A stretch of DNA of 64,000 nt from Deinococcus aestuarii (GTDB lineage Bacteria; Deinococcota; Deinococci; Deinococcales; Deinococcaceae). The notes beneath the pieces were generated by a model. That model had not been told where the DNA came from, did not search any database, and was given only the letters and a program-made list of their open reading frames with translations. The DNA is taken from assembly GCF_018863415.1 (NCBI RefSeq), contig NZ_JAHKSN010000007.1:1-64000 (forward strand). The letters run 5' to 3'. Below are positions 13,950-25,742 of this stretch, one piece after another (the stretch's first letter is position 1; each line of letters opens with the position of its first letter). Both the position numbers and the translations under genes were made by a program.

Positions 13950-14795
13950 CTACGGTACGCCCCCGGTATGAGGAGGGTTCCGACGCGCGCCCAAACGCGC
14001 CCCCATCGCCTCCGCCCGCGAGGTCAGGAGGGCCGCCGCCCCCGGCGAGAGGTGCGCCCGCGCCGAGTCCCCGAAGAGGGCCAGCCAGCGCGCGAGGTGG
14101 AGCCCCCGGAGCCCCAGCCCCGCGTGGACCTCGTTCAGGTGGCCGCGCCAGACGGCCCCACCGCCCAGCAGCGTCACCCAGAAGGCCGTCACCCGGTCCA
14201 GGTGGGCCTCCCAGTCCTCCACGTGCGTCTCGAAGACCGGGCCGAGCAGATCGTCCACCCGCGCCCGGGCGTAGAAGTCGGTGAGCAGGGTCCGCAGCGC
14301 CGCCTCCCCGCCGACCTCTTCCAGGGGCGATCCCGCAGAACGCGGCGCGGTCTGGCCCAGCCCCGCCAAAAACTCGGTCCGCACCTCGTCCGGCAACGTC
14401 ACCCCGGCCCAGGCGGTCACGGTGCCCAGCCGCCAGAGCAGCGGGACCTCGCCCGCCCACCGCTCCACGGCGGCACCCCGGGGGGGCTCACTCCACTCGG
14501 AGGCGAGGGGAGGGTCCGCGTTGCCGGGCTCACCCGCCCCCACCCGCGCCCCCAGCGCCCGCCCGACGAGGGCCGCGCCCGTGCCCCAGGCGAGCACCGG
14601 CACGCCGCGCCTCAACGCCCCCGACACCAGGGTCAGCAGCGCCCAGCGGTCGGGCCGGTCCCGCACGTCGGCCACGGGCCCACCGTCGTGGGGCACGAGC
14701 AGGCCCGGCGCCGTGGGCAGGGCGTCCGGGGTGGCCGCTTCCACCCTCTCCCAGTCCTTGAGAGGAGTGGTGGTCAACAGCGGGCCGCACGTCAC
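13950..14795 (-). CDS. GATase-like domain fused to group III truncated hemoglobin
   Basis: 281 residues in two parts. Residues about 1-140 resemble a class I glutamine amidotransferase fold: a PHDGG turn and GVPVLAWGTGAALVGRALGA, where active enzymes have G-x-C-x-G around the nucleophile. The Cys is absent, so no amidotransferase activity is expected. Residues about 160-265 are a truncated globin: FYARARVDDLLGPVFETHV, FWVTLLG and the proximal His233 in HLARWLALF, the group III pattern. GTG start, 6 bases after TATTCT. It lies between the cytochrome c gene and sppA. Heme-based O2/NO binding is inferred. Confidence 0.75.
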   Translation of the reverse strand: MTCGPLLTTTPLKDWERVEAATPDALPTAPGLLVPHDGGPVADVRDRPDRWALLTLVSGALRRGVPVLAWGTGAALVGRALGARVGAGEPGNADPPLASEWSEPPRGAAVERWAGEVPLLWRLGTVTAWAGVTLPDEVRTEFLAGLGQTAPRSAGSPLEEVGGEAALRTLLTDFYARARVDDLLGPVFETHVEDWEAHLDRVTAFWVTLLGGGAVWRGHLNEVHAGLGLRGLHLARWLALFGDSARAHLSPGAAALLTSRAEAMGARLGARRNPPHTGGVP

Positions 14796-14803
14796 CCCCC
14801 AAG

Positions 14804-14829
14804 AATAAAGCCCGCCTGGAGGGGCGGGC
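14804..14829 (-). terminator. Rho-independent terminator of the cytochrome gene
   Basis: On the reverse strand stem GCCCGCC/GGCGGGC with a 6-base loop is followed by TTTATT. The same T-run contributes to TATTCT (14807-14802), the -10 box of the next gene, so terminator and promoter overlap. Confidence 0.75.
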
Positions 14830-14846
14830 CCGGGGAGGCGAGGGGC

Positions 14847-15767
14847 TCAGTTCACCGAGCGCAGGTAGGTGTAGATGTTGAGCACATCCTCGTCGCTGAG
14901 CTGCTCTTCGGTGAAGCGGGGCATCACGGCGCCGAGGTCGCGGCCCGGGGCGTGGCCCTCGCGCAGGGCGGCCTCGAACTGCGCCAGTTGCCAGCTCCGG
15001 GGTCCCTCCGTCGCGACGAGGTTCGGGCCGATGCCGCCCTGGCCCTGCTGGCCGTGGCAGCCCGCGCACGCGGAGACGAACTTCGCCTGACCGTCGGCGG
15101 TGTTGCCGGTGATCGCGTTGGCGACCTCGGCGGCCTTGGCGTCGCCCGTGGCCGGGTCGGCGGCCATGCCGCGCTCGACGTTGGAGGCCCCGGTTTGCCC
15201 GAGCTGAGTGGTCTCGTCGCTCTGGGCCGCGGTCGGGGAGGGCGCGTCGGCGCCCGTTCCCTGGCCGTCTTCCGGGCTCACCCCCGCGGCGGGGGCCTGG
15301 TCCTCGGAGACCCCCGGCGCCGAGCCGCTCTCGGCATTGCCCGCCGCCGAGGTCGCGCCGCCCTCGCCGGGGCTCGCCTCCCCGGCCTCCCCGGCGCCGC
15401 CGTCTTGCGCGTCGCCCTCCTGGGCCTCGCCCGTCTGGGTGCCGGTGTTCGACTCGCTGCCGGGGGCGGCGACCGCGCCGTTCTCGCCCGACTGGGTGCC
15501 GCCCGCCTGGTCCTGCATCACGTCGCCCAGCGCCCCGGGAGCGCCCGCCGCCCCGGTGGCCGCCTCACGCGCCGACGGCGCCTCCTCGCTCACGACCTTG
15601 CCGGTGGTGGGGTCCCCGCCCCCGGGGGTCTCGCCCTCGGCGAGCTTCCCGGCGGCCCCCACCCCCTCCTCGTGGTGGGGCGTCGTGGCGATGCGGTACC
15701 CGGCAAACGAGCCGCCCAGCGTGAGCGCCAGCAGCAGCGTCATGGTGACGGCGAAGGTGTTCTTCAT
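14847..15767 (-). CDS. Membrane-anchored c-type cytochrome with long acidic linker
   Basis: 306 residues. Residues 5-27 form an uncleaved-looking membrane anchor. Residues about 30-230 are a low-complexity linker rich in Ala, Gly, Glu, Asp, Ser and Thr. The C-terminal 75 residues are a mono-heme cytochrome c domain with CAGCH and the axial Met in GAVMPRFTEEQLSDEDV, followed by the usual NIYTYLRSV helix. It is likely an electron carrier tethered to the outer face of the membrane. TAGGGT lies 8 bases before the ATG. Confidence 0.9.
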   Translation of the reverse strand: MKNTFAVTMTLLLALTLGGSFAGYRIATTPHHEEGVGAAGKLAEGETPGGGDPTTGKVVSEEAPSAREAATGAAGAPGALGDVMQDQAGGTQSGENGAVAAPGSESNTGTQTGEAQEGDAQDGGAGEAGEASPGEGGATSAAGNAESGSAPGVSEDQAPAAGVSPEDGQGTGADAPSPTAAQSDETTQLGQTGASNVERGMAADPATGDAKAAEVANAITGNTADGQAKFVSACAGCHGQQGQGGIGPNLVATEGPRSWQLAQFEAALREGHAPGRDLGAVMPRFTEEQLSDEDVLNIYTYLRSVN

Positions 15768-15942
15768 AGCGCCTCACCCTACCACACGGTCAGGGGGCGT
15801 TTGACCGCGACGGGCACCGTTCAAATGCGATTTCGGCTCCCCGAAAACGTGTCCTGCACGGCAAAGTTTCGCGGCGTCCCTGGACGGGCCCTGCGCCCCC
15901 CGGCGCCTGTTCACGGCCCCCCGGGACCGCTACCCTGCCCCC

Positions 15943-16680
15943 ATGCGCCTCGCCTCCCTGACCGCCAGCAACTCGGATATCCTCGCCGCGCTGGGGGTGG
16001 CGGGCCGGGTGGTCGCCGTGGACGGCCACAGCGACGCCCCCGGCCTGGAGGGCGCCGTGCGCGTGGGCCCCGACCTGAACATCGACGTGGGGGCGCTGCG
16101 CTCGGCCCGGCCCGACCTCGTGCTGGCGAGCCTGAGCGTGCCCGGCATGGAGCGGGTGGTGGACGGACTGCGGGCGGCAGGCCTGCCCACCCTGGTCCTC
16201 GATCCCGTCAGCGTGGAAGGCACCCTGCGCGACATCCGCGAGATCGGCGCGGCGGTCGGTCTGCCCGAGAGGGGAGAGGCGCTCGCCGCCCGGCTGGAGG
16301 CGGACCTGCGCGCCCTCGCCCGGCCCTTTCCCCGCCCGCCGCGCGTGCTCGTGGAGTGGTGGCCCCGCCCGATCATCGCGGCGACGCGCGACTCGTGGGT
16401 CACGGGGCTGCTGGGAACGCTGGGGGCCGTGAACGCCCTCGCCGGGCGTCCGGGCCGCAGCTCCCCCCTCACCCTGGAGGAGGTCCGGGCCGCTCGCCCC
16501 GACCTGATCGTGTGCTCGTGGTGCGGGGCCAGGCGGCTGCGGCCCGAGGTGATCGAGGCGCGCGGACTGGGCGTGCCGGTCGTCTGCGTGCCGGAAAGCG
16601 GGCTGGGCCGTCCCGGTCCGCGGCTGATCGAGGGGGCGAGGGCGATAGCGGCGGCGCTGGCGGGGCTGCCGGTGGCCTAA
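15943..16680 (+). CDS. BtuF-like periplasmic-binding-fold protein without signal peptide
   Basis: 245 residues with the cobalamin/siderophore-binding fold: an N-terminal RLASLTASNSDILAALG, GPDLNIDVGALRSARPDLVL, RVLVEWWPRPIIAA and the C-terminal EEVRAARPDLIVCSW. No signal peptide or lipobox is present and no permease genes are adjacent, so it may act inside the cell. TACCCT lies 7 bases before the ATG. The stop overlaps the stop of the TetR gene on the other strand by 4 bases. Confidence 0.82.
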   Translation: MRLASLTASNSDILAALGVAGRVVAVDGHSDAPGLEGAVRVGPDLNIDVGALRSARPDLVLASLSVPGMERVVDGLRAAGLPTLVLDPVSVEGTLRDIREIGAAVGLPERGEALAARLEADLRALARPFPRPPRVLVEWWPRPIIAATRDSWVTGLLGTLGAVNALAGRPGRSSPLTLEEVRAARPDLIVCSWCGARRLRPEVIEARGLGVPVVCVPESGLGRPGPRLIEGARAIAAALAGLPVA

Positions 16681-17264
16681 GCCTCCCAGCCCAGCAGGGC
16701 GCGCAGGCCCCGCAGGCACTCGGCCCGGTAGGCGGAGAGGTCCGGTTCCGGGTCGGCGAGGAAGCGCACGCTCAGGCCCTCGACGAGGGCGCGCAGCAGC
16801 CTCGCCCGCTCGGGGGCGCCCGCCTCCCCCGCCAGCCGCGCGAGTTCGAGGTCGAGGGCCAGCGTCTCGCGCTGGAAGTCGCGCTGCACGTCCATCAGGG
16901 CGGGGTCGCGGGTGGCGGCGGCGAGGAAGTCGAGCGACACCGTGTAAAAGCGCCGGGTGTTCTCCACCCCGTAGAACTGGTTTTCCACGTAGGCGCGCAA
17001 CTTGGCCCCGGGCGTCTCCGCCTGCCGCAGGGCCCGCCGGGTGGCGACCGTGATCGTGCGGGTGAATCTGCGCATGACCGCCGCGAGCAGCCCGGCCCGG
17101 CTCCCGAAGTGGTAGGCGAGGGTGCCCTTGCTGACCCCCGCGTGCCCGGCGATGTCGGCGAGGGTCACGCCCGCGTAGCCCCGCTCGTACAGGGCGAGGT
17201 AGGCCGCCTTCTCCAGCGCCGCGCGCCGGGCCCGGTCCTGAATGGGGTTGACGCTGCGGGCCAT
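16677..17264 (-). CDS. TetR family transcriptional regulator
   Basis: 195 residues. N-terminal helix-turn-helix with the TetR signature GVTLADIAGHAGVSKGTLAYHF (shown in part), then an all-helical ligand domain. TACGCT lies 7 bases before the ATG, so the mRNA is probably leaderless. The target is unknown; it is convergent with the BtuF-like gene. Confidence 0.92.
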   Translation of the reverse strand: MARSVNPIQDRARRAALEKAAYLALYERGYAGVTLADIAGHAGVSKGTLAYHFGSRAGLLAAVMRRFTRTITVATRRALRQAETPGAKLRAYVENQFYGVENTRRFYTVSLDFLAAATRDPALMDVQRDFQRETLALDLELARLAGEAGAPERARLLRALVEGLSVRFLADPEPDLSAYRAECLRGLRALLGWEA

Positions 17265-17303
17265 AGGGCAGAGCGTAGCAAGTCCCCGCCCTCCGACTTT
17301 TCC

Positions 17304-17786
17304 TCAGTTCGCCAGATACCGCAGGAACTCGCGCATCTCGTTCACGCACGTGCTCGCCTCGTGCTGGGCGCTGCTGCCCGTCACCGTGCGCAACAGGCCC
17401 GAGTCGCTGACATAGAGCTGGCTGATCCGGTAATCCACCCCCGCGTCCTCGTAGGTGTACGCGGCGAGCACGGCCCAGCCCCCCGCCCGCCCGACAGGCT
17501 GCGTCACGACCTCGCGCACCTCGCCCTTGCCCAGCGAGGTCTGGAGGCGTTTGGCGAAGGTGAGCGCCTGGTCCTGGGTCACGAAGGCCGGAAGGGGCTG
17601 CCCGTGGCGTTCTTCCCGCAACAGGCACGCGCCCGCCGGGTCGGTCCAGACGTTCGCGTTCCCGTTCACGGGCGTCCAGCCGCTCAGCGGCACGATCAGG
17701 GCCTGCGCGGGAGGGCCGAGCAGCGCCCCCAGCAGGCCGAGGCGAAGGGCGGCGTGGCGGGCAAAGCGGGGAGACGGGGCACGCAT
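17304..17786 (-). CDS. Secreted hypothetical protein
   Basis: 160 residues, not recognised. Signal peptide at residues 1-29 ending in PPAQA. The mature part has two cysteines (CLLREE and STCVNEM) that could pair, and ends FLRYLAN. TACAGT lies 7 bases before the ATG. It follows TetR in the opposite order on the same strand and appears to be a separate unit. Confidence 0.75.
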   Translation of the reverse strand: MRAPSPRFARHAALRLGLLGALLGPPAQALIVPLSGWTPVNGNANVWTDPAGACLLREERHGQPLPAFVTQDQALTFAKRLQTSLGKGEVREVVTQPVGRAGGWAVLAAYTYEDAGVDYRISQLYVSDSGLLRTVTGSSAQHEASTCVNEMREFLRYLAN

Positions 17787-17831
17787 CCCGGAAACTGTAG
17801 CAGCGCCCGCCCGCCGTGGATGACCGTCCTC

Positions 17832-18461
<630 letters not shown>

Positions 18462-18484
18462 GTGTTCACGCTAGCCCAGGGGCC

Positions 18485-18517
18485 AGAAAAAGCAAACGCC
18501 CCGCCGGTGAGGGGGCG
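18485..18517 (-). terminator. Terminator downstream of recR
   Basis: On the reverse strand CGCCCC pairs with GGGGCG across a 9-base loop, followed by TTTGCTTTTT. It ends the ybaB-recR unit. Confidence 0.7.
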
Positions 18518-18542
18518 AGGCGCTGGAAAGAAGAGCGGCGGT

Positions 18543-19199
<657 letters not shown>

Positions 19200-19210
19200 G
19201 CCTCACCCCC

Positions 19211-19255
19211 CTGACCGCTGGCCTGACGACTGGCGACTGGTGACTGGCGACGCCC
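19211..19255. repeat. Short direct repeats GACTGGCGACTGG
   Basis: The 58-base gap between recR and ybaB consists largely of repeated GACTGG/GACTGGC words (ctgacgactggcgactgg and similar). Related words occur at 12308-12322. Confidence 0.5.
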
Positions 19256-19257
19256 CA

Positions 19258-19548
<291 letters not shown>

Positions 19549-19629
19549 AACCCGCCCATGATACCGGGGGCGGGGAACGGCGAACGTGGGTTGTGGAGGT
19601 CCAGAGGGCCTGCTCGACAGGCCGCCCGC

Positions 19630-20307
19630 TCAGAGCGCCGCCGCCTTCGCCCCCTTCGCCCGGCGGTAGAGCTGCGCGGGGCGCCCCACCCCGCTGCGCC
19701 GCTCCCCGCTGGCGACGAGGATGCCCTGCGCCAGAACACGCTTGCGAAAGTTGCGCTTGTCGAGCGAGCGGTCGAGGACCCCCTCGTAGACAGTTTGAAG
19801 TTCGGGCAGGGTAAAGGCGTCGGGCAGGAATTCGAGCGCGAGGTTGGCGTACTCCAGCCGCAGTTGCAGCCGCCCCAGCGCCCGGCCGAGGATCAGGGCA
19901 TGGTCGAAGGCGAGCCGGGGCGGACGGTGCGCGGGGAACCAGTCGGCGCCCAGCGTGTGCCCCCCGCCCGTCACCCGGACGGTGCCGTGGGGCAGCACGG
20001 CGAGGTGCGCGACCGACACGATGCGCCCGCGTGGGTCACGGCTGGGCTCCCCGAAGGTGTAGAACTGTTCCAGGTGCCGGGGTTCGAGTTCCACCGTCGT
20101 CTCGGTGCGCAGTTCCCGGAGCGCGGCCTCGTGCAGGGCCTCGCCCGGCCCCACGAAGCCGCCCGGCAACGCCCAGTCGCGGGCGTGGGGCAATTCCCCC
20201 CGCTGCACGAGCAGCACGCGCAACTCCCCCCCGTGCATGGCAAAGGCCGCCACATCCACGGCCAACCCCACCTGGGTGGCCTGCGGCGGCAAGGAGAGTG
20301 TCCCCAT
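19630..20307 (-). CDS. NrtR-like regulator: Nudix domain + winged helix
   Basis: 225 residues. The N-terminal 150 form a Nudix domain, GGFVGPGEALHEAALRELRT (in part), but the Nudix box reads RELRTETTV instead of REUxEExGU: a catalytic Glu is Thr and the Gly is Thr. The C-terminal part (LQTVYEGVLDRSLDKRNFRKRVL ... GRPAQLYRR) is the winged-helix domain of NrtR proteins, which sense ADP-ribose and control NAD genes. It is probably a regulator, not a hydrolase. TTGACG-18-TACAGT ends 7 bases before the ATG. Confidence 0.85.
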   Translation of the reverse strand: MGTLSLPPQATQVGLAVDVAAFAMHGGELRVLLVQRGELPHARDWALPGGFVGPGEALHEAALRELRTETTVELEPRHLEQFYTFGEPSRDPRGRIVSVAHLAVLPHGTVRVTGGGHTLGADWFPAHRPPRLAFDHALILGRALGRLQLRLEYANLALEFLPDAFTLPELQTVYEGVLDRSLDKRNFRKRVLAQGILVASGERRSGVGRPAQLYRRAKGAKAAAL

Positions 20308-20331
20308 GACACAAACTGTAGGCTTCGTGTC
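20308..20331 (-). promoter_or_regulatory. Inverted repeat over the promoter of the NrtR-like gene
   Basis: GACACAAA (20308-20315) and TTCGTGTC (20324-20331) match at 7 of 8 positions. The repeat covers the -10 box TACAGT and ends at the ATG, so binding by the gene's own product would block transcription. This is a proposal only. Confidence 0.4.
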
Positions 20332-20495
20332 GCGGGAACGTCAAGGAGTAAGTGTAGGGTGGGGGGTGCGTGGAAGCCCTTCCACACGTACTTGCGGCCG
20401 GCGTTAGTGGGGGCTGGGTGGGCTTCTGGGAGCTGAATGGACGGGAACCCAACGTCGCGTGAGAGAGACCCTGCCGGAAGGTGCGGGCCGCGTGG

Positions 20496-20501
20496 TAAAA
20501 T
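20496..20501 (+). promoter_or_regulatory. -10 box (TAAAAT) before the infC leader
   Basis: TAAAAT lies 8 bases before the leader ORF ATG at 20510. The -35 region (TGCCGG) is weak. Confidence 0.55.
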
Positions 20502-20509
20502 GCCCTGTC

Positions 20510-20569
20510 ATGCCAGCTAAGGCGTGTGAGCCGTCTGCCCGCCAGCGTGTGGGGGACGCGCGGAGGTGA
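20510..20569 (+). CDS. Candidate 19-residue leader ORF before infC
   Basis: ATG at 20510 opens a frame MPAKACEPSARQRVGDARR that ends with TGA at 20567-20569, inside the infC ribosome-binding site. With TAAAAT 8 bases upstream it would be translated from a nearly leaderless mRNA. A ribosome stopping here would stand on the infC Shine-Dalgarno, so coupling is plausible. Not proven to be translated. Confidence 0.45.
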   Translation: MPAKACEPSARQRVGDARR

Positions 20570-20574
20570 TGACA

Positions 20575-21141
<567 letters not shown>

Positions 21142-21158
21142 CCCGCCTGCCCGGCCGA

Positions 21159-21185
21159 CGGCCCACCCCCGGGTGGGCCGTTTTT
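21159..21185 (+). terminator. Rho-independent terminator of infC
   Basis: Stem CGGCCCACC/GGTGGGCCG, 4-base loop, followed by TTTTT. Confidence 0.9.
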
Positions 21186-21297
21186 CCGTGGGTTGCCGTC
21201 TCCGCTCCGGGGACACCTCACCGGGAGCCCTAGTTTATTTTGTAAAGTATGGAGGCGGGCCCCGTGCCCGGCCCCATTCCAACCCCTGGAGGACCCC

Positions 21298-21544
<247 letters not shown>

Positions 21545-21555
21545 TTTCGGGCCTT

Positions 21556-21594
21556 GGCGAAAAGGCGGTCTGCGGGTGGGACCGCCTTTTCGCC
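21556..21594. terminator. Strong bidirectional-type hairpin after the glutaredoxin gene
   Basis: Perfect 15-bp stem, GGCGAAAAGGCGGTC against GACCGCCTTTTCGCC, with a 9-base loop. T-runs are inside the stem. Confidence 0.8.
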
Positions 21595-21626
21595 CTGCAC
21601 CTTCCCGCCGTGCGAGAGACTGGTGT

Positions 21627-22124
21627 ATGGCCCCGCCTCCCGTTCGCCCGGCCCGCCCCGCCGACTTCCCCGCCCTGTGCCCCATGCTGCTCGACCTGGG
21701 CTTCGTGGAGGACGAGGGCGCCCTCGCCGCCCGTTTTCCCTCCTTCTGCACCCGCGACGACTTCGCCCTGCTGGTCGCGGAGGACGCGGAGGGCCGCCTG
21801 CTCGGGTACGCCGCTGTCCATGACTACGGCCCTCACCTCCGCTCGGGGGACTCGCAGCGTACCGCCAAACTGGACGACCTCTACACCGTCCCCGACGCAA
21901 GAAGGCAGGGCGTGGCCCGTTTGCTCATGCACGCGGTGGAGGACTGGGCCCGTGCCCGGCCCCTGCGTTACGTCTTCTGGTATGCCAACGATCACAGCGC
22001 CGCGCCCGCCTACGAGCGGATGGGCTATCGCTCGGCGGACGCCGGGCAGGAAGGCTACCGCTTCTTCGAGATCGACTTCGGGGAGGCGAACACCCGCACC
22101 CCTCACCCCCTGCGCGGCTCGTAG
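21627..22124 (+). CDS. GNAT acetyltransferase
   Basis: 165 residues, one GNAT domain. VRPARPADFPALCPML at the start, LDDLYTVPDARRQGVARLLMHAV as the CoA loop (R-x-x-G-V-A) and NDHSAAPAYERMGY as the last motif. ATG at 21627 is the first Met that keeps the whole fold. Substrate unknown. Confidence 0.88.
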   Translation: MAPPPVRPARPADFPALCPMLLDLGFVEDEGALAARFPSFCTRDDFALLVAEDAEGRLLGYAAVHDYGPHLRSGDSQRTAKLDDLYTVPDARRQGVARLLMHAVEDWARARPLRYVFWYANDHSAAPAYERMGYRSADAGQEGYRFFEIDFGEANTRTPHPLRGS

Positions 22125-22137
22125 GCAGGTCGGCGGG

Positions 22138-22167
22138 TTGCTCCCCGCCGCCCGCGCCCGCTATCCT
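22138..22167 (+). promoter_or_regulatory. Promoter of the thrS leader
   Basis: TTGCTC (22138-22143), 18 bases, TATCCT (22162-22167). Transcription would begin at or just before the leader ATG at 22174. Confidence 0.6.
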
Positions 22168-22173
22168 GTCCTC

Positions 22174-22275
22174 ATGAAGCTCCCCGCCCATCACTCCGGT
22201 CTGGTGATGCCGTGCGGCGTGCTACGACGAATGCCCCACCTGCCCGGTCTGGTCACGCGAACTCCCGGCGCCTGA
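22174..22275 (+). CDS. Candidate 33-residue leader peptide of thrS
   Basis: The ORF starts at an ATG 6 bases after TATCCT and ends with ...LVTRTPGA, two threonine codons (ACG, ACT) within seven codons of the stop. The stop TGA is inside the left arm of an 11-bp hairpin. This is the layout expected for threonine-sensitive attenuation of thrS. Only two Thr codons and no T-run after the hairpin make it less certain. Confidence 0.45.
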   Translation: MKLPAHHSGLVMPCGVLRRMPHLPGLVTRTPGA

Positions 22276-22300
22276 GAGCCTGCCCATCCGCTCTCAGGCG
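22269..22300 (+). promoter_or_regulatory. Hairpin in the thrS leader
   Basis: Perfect 11-bp stem CGCCTGAGAGC/GCTCTCAGGCG with a 10-base loop, starting over the leader-peptide stop codon and ending 68 bases before thrS. A smaller stem CTGGA/TCCAG follows at about 22307-22321. No T-box consensus is present. Confidence 0.6.
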
Positions 22301-22367
22301 TTGTGCTGGAACGCGTCCAGACCGGGCCTACTCGTGCCTTTTGCTGCCCTCTCCAAGGAGCCACCCC

Positions 22368-24317
<1,950 letters not shown>

Positions 24318-24327
24318 CGTTCAAGAA

Positions 24328-24359
24328 GGGGAGGCTGTCCATGACGGATGGCCTCCTTT
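24328..24359. terminator. Hairpin between convergent thrS and GDPD genes
   Basis: GGAGG and CCTCC with an inner CCAT/ATGG pair and a bulge, followed by TTTC. A weak shared terminator is likely. Confidence 0.45.
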
Positions 24360-24367
24360 CTGGTGGC

Positions 24368-25258
24368 TTACGACCCGGCCCGTTCCGCCTGGGCCAGCAC
24401 CGTCTTAAGCAGGTCCGGCCGGTCGGTGATGATGCCGTCCACGCCCAGGCGGATCAGGCGGCGCATCTCGCCCGGGTCGTTGATCGTCCAGACCTGCACG
24501 GCCACGCCCCGGCGGTGCATCGCGCGGATGAAGGCGGGGGTGACGACCGTGATCCCGCCCGCCCGCACGGGCACCTGGGCCACGCGACCGGGGAGGGGGG
24601 CGAGCCGCGCGAGGCCGACCTTACTCAGCAGGACCAGGGGACGCAACTCGCGCTCGGTCATGCTCGTGGCGACCTCGGGGCATTCTTTCCGAAACTCGCC
24701 TAGCGCCCGGTCGCTGAAGCTCGCGGCAATCACGCGGGAGGTCGCCCCCGCCTGCCTGAGCGCCCGACAAAACGTCCCGGCGATGCTCGGCGTCTCCTGC
24801 TTGAGTTCGATAGTCAGGGGAAGATTCGGGAACTCGGTCAACACCTCCGAGAGTTGCGCGACCCGGACGCCTTGCCCACGAAAGGGGTAGGGGAAGGGAA
24901 ACGGCGGCCCGCCTGTTCCGTCGAACGCGTACCCGGCGTCTGCCGAGAGCACCTGGCTCAGCGTCATCTCCGCGATCCGTCCCCGCGTGTCGGTCAACCG
25001 GTCCAGCGTGGGGTCGTGCGACAACACGAGCACGCCGTCGCGGGTGGCGTGCATGTCCATCTCCAGCATGTCCACGCCCAGCCGAGCGGCCCCCCGGTAC
25101 GCCAGCAGCGTGTTGCTGGGCCACAGCGCCTCGCCCCCCTGGTGGGCGATGTTCAGCGTGCGGCCCTGGACGAAGGGGTTCGGTGACGGCGCCGCCGACC
25201 GGCACCCGGTCAGCAGCAGGGCCAGCGCGAGCAGCGGGAGGCTTCGCATGGCCTCCAA
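24368..25258 (-). CDS. Glycerophosphodiester phosphodiesterase, lipoprotein
   Basis: 296 residues. Lipoprotein signal with lipobox LLTGC, then the GDPD barrel: [35 protein letters not shown] (catalytic His/Glu/Asp set) and [28 protein letters not shown] (given in part). It hydrolyses glycerophosphodiesters to glycerol-3-phosphate outside the cell. Start may be at 25258 or, three codons in, at 25249. Confidence 0.92.
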   Translation of the reverse strand: MEAMRSLPLLALALLLTGCRSAAPSPNPFVQGRTLNIAHQGGEALWPSNTLLAYRGAARLGVDMLEMDMHATRDGVLVLSHDPTLDRLTDTRGRIAEMTLSQVLSADAGYAFDGTGGPPFPFPYPFRGQGVRVAQLSEVLTEFPNLPLTIELKQETPSIAGTFCRALRQAGATSRVIAASFSDRALGEFRKECPEVATSMTERELRPLVLLSKVGLARLAPLPGRVAQVPVRAGGITVVTPAFIRAMHRRGVAVQVWTINDPGEMRRLIRLGVDGIITDRPDLLKTVLAQAERAGS

Positions 25259-25278
25259 TCTACCGGCCCGCCTCCAGC

Positions 25279-25307
25279 TTTACAGCCCCGGGAGTGCGTG
25301 CTAAGAT
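25279..25307 (+). promoter_or_regulatory. Promoter of the tRNA-Cys/tRNA-Val unit
   Basis: TTTACA (25279-25284), 17 bases, TAAGAT (25302-25307). Confidence 0.75.
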
Positions 25308-25400
25308 TCCTTCCGCTGGCAGGCAGGCCCCTCCAGCCGCTCCACCCCGTCTGCTCCACTGGGGCACAGCTTTTCCCGCCTGACCCGTCCTTTTCGGCAA

Positions 25401-25475
<75 letters not shown>

Positions 25476-25508
25476 ACCTCTTCCCACAGGACAGTTCAGC
25501 CCCGGTAC

Positions 25509-25583
<75 letters not shown>

Positions 25584-25590
25584 CCAGAAG

Positions 25591-25616
25591 CGCCCCGATT
25601 GGGGCGTTTTTCTTTT
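25591..25616 (+). terminator. Terminator of the tRNA-Cys/tRNA-Val unit
   Basis: Stem CGCCCC/GGGGCG with a GATT loop, followed by TTTTTCTTTT. Confidence 0.92.
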
Positions 25617-25742
25617 GCCCGCAGGCTGCCGGACGGGAACACGGCGCCTCCTTGAAGGGTAAGTTAAGCGGGCGGTCCCGTAATCCTGGGGGAGCTCGCC
25701 TGCGAACGCCCTCAGCCCGAATGACTTTTCAGGAGCCGTGCC

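Noticed and set aside
20566..20574. GTG or ATG as the infC start
   Set aside because: Both overlap the Shine-Dalgarno sequence; spacing of 0-2 bases from GGAGG is too short for initiation.
22269..22330. T-box riboswitch upstream of thrS
   Set aside because: The conserved T-box (AGGGTGGNACCGCG) and a specifier stem are not present; only a plain hairpin is seen.
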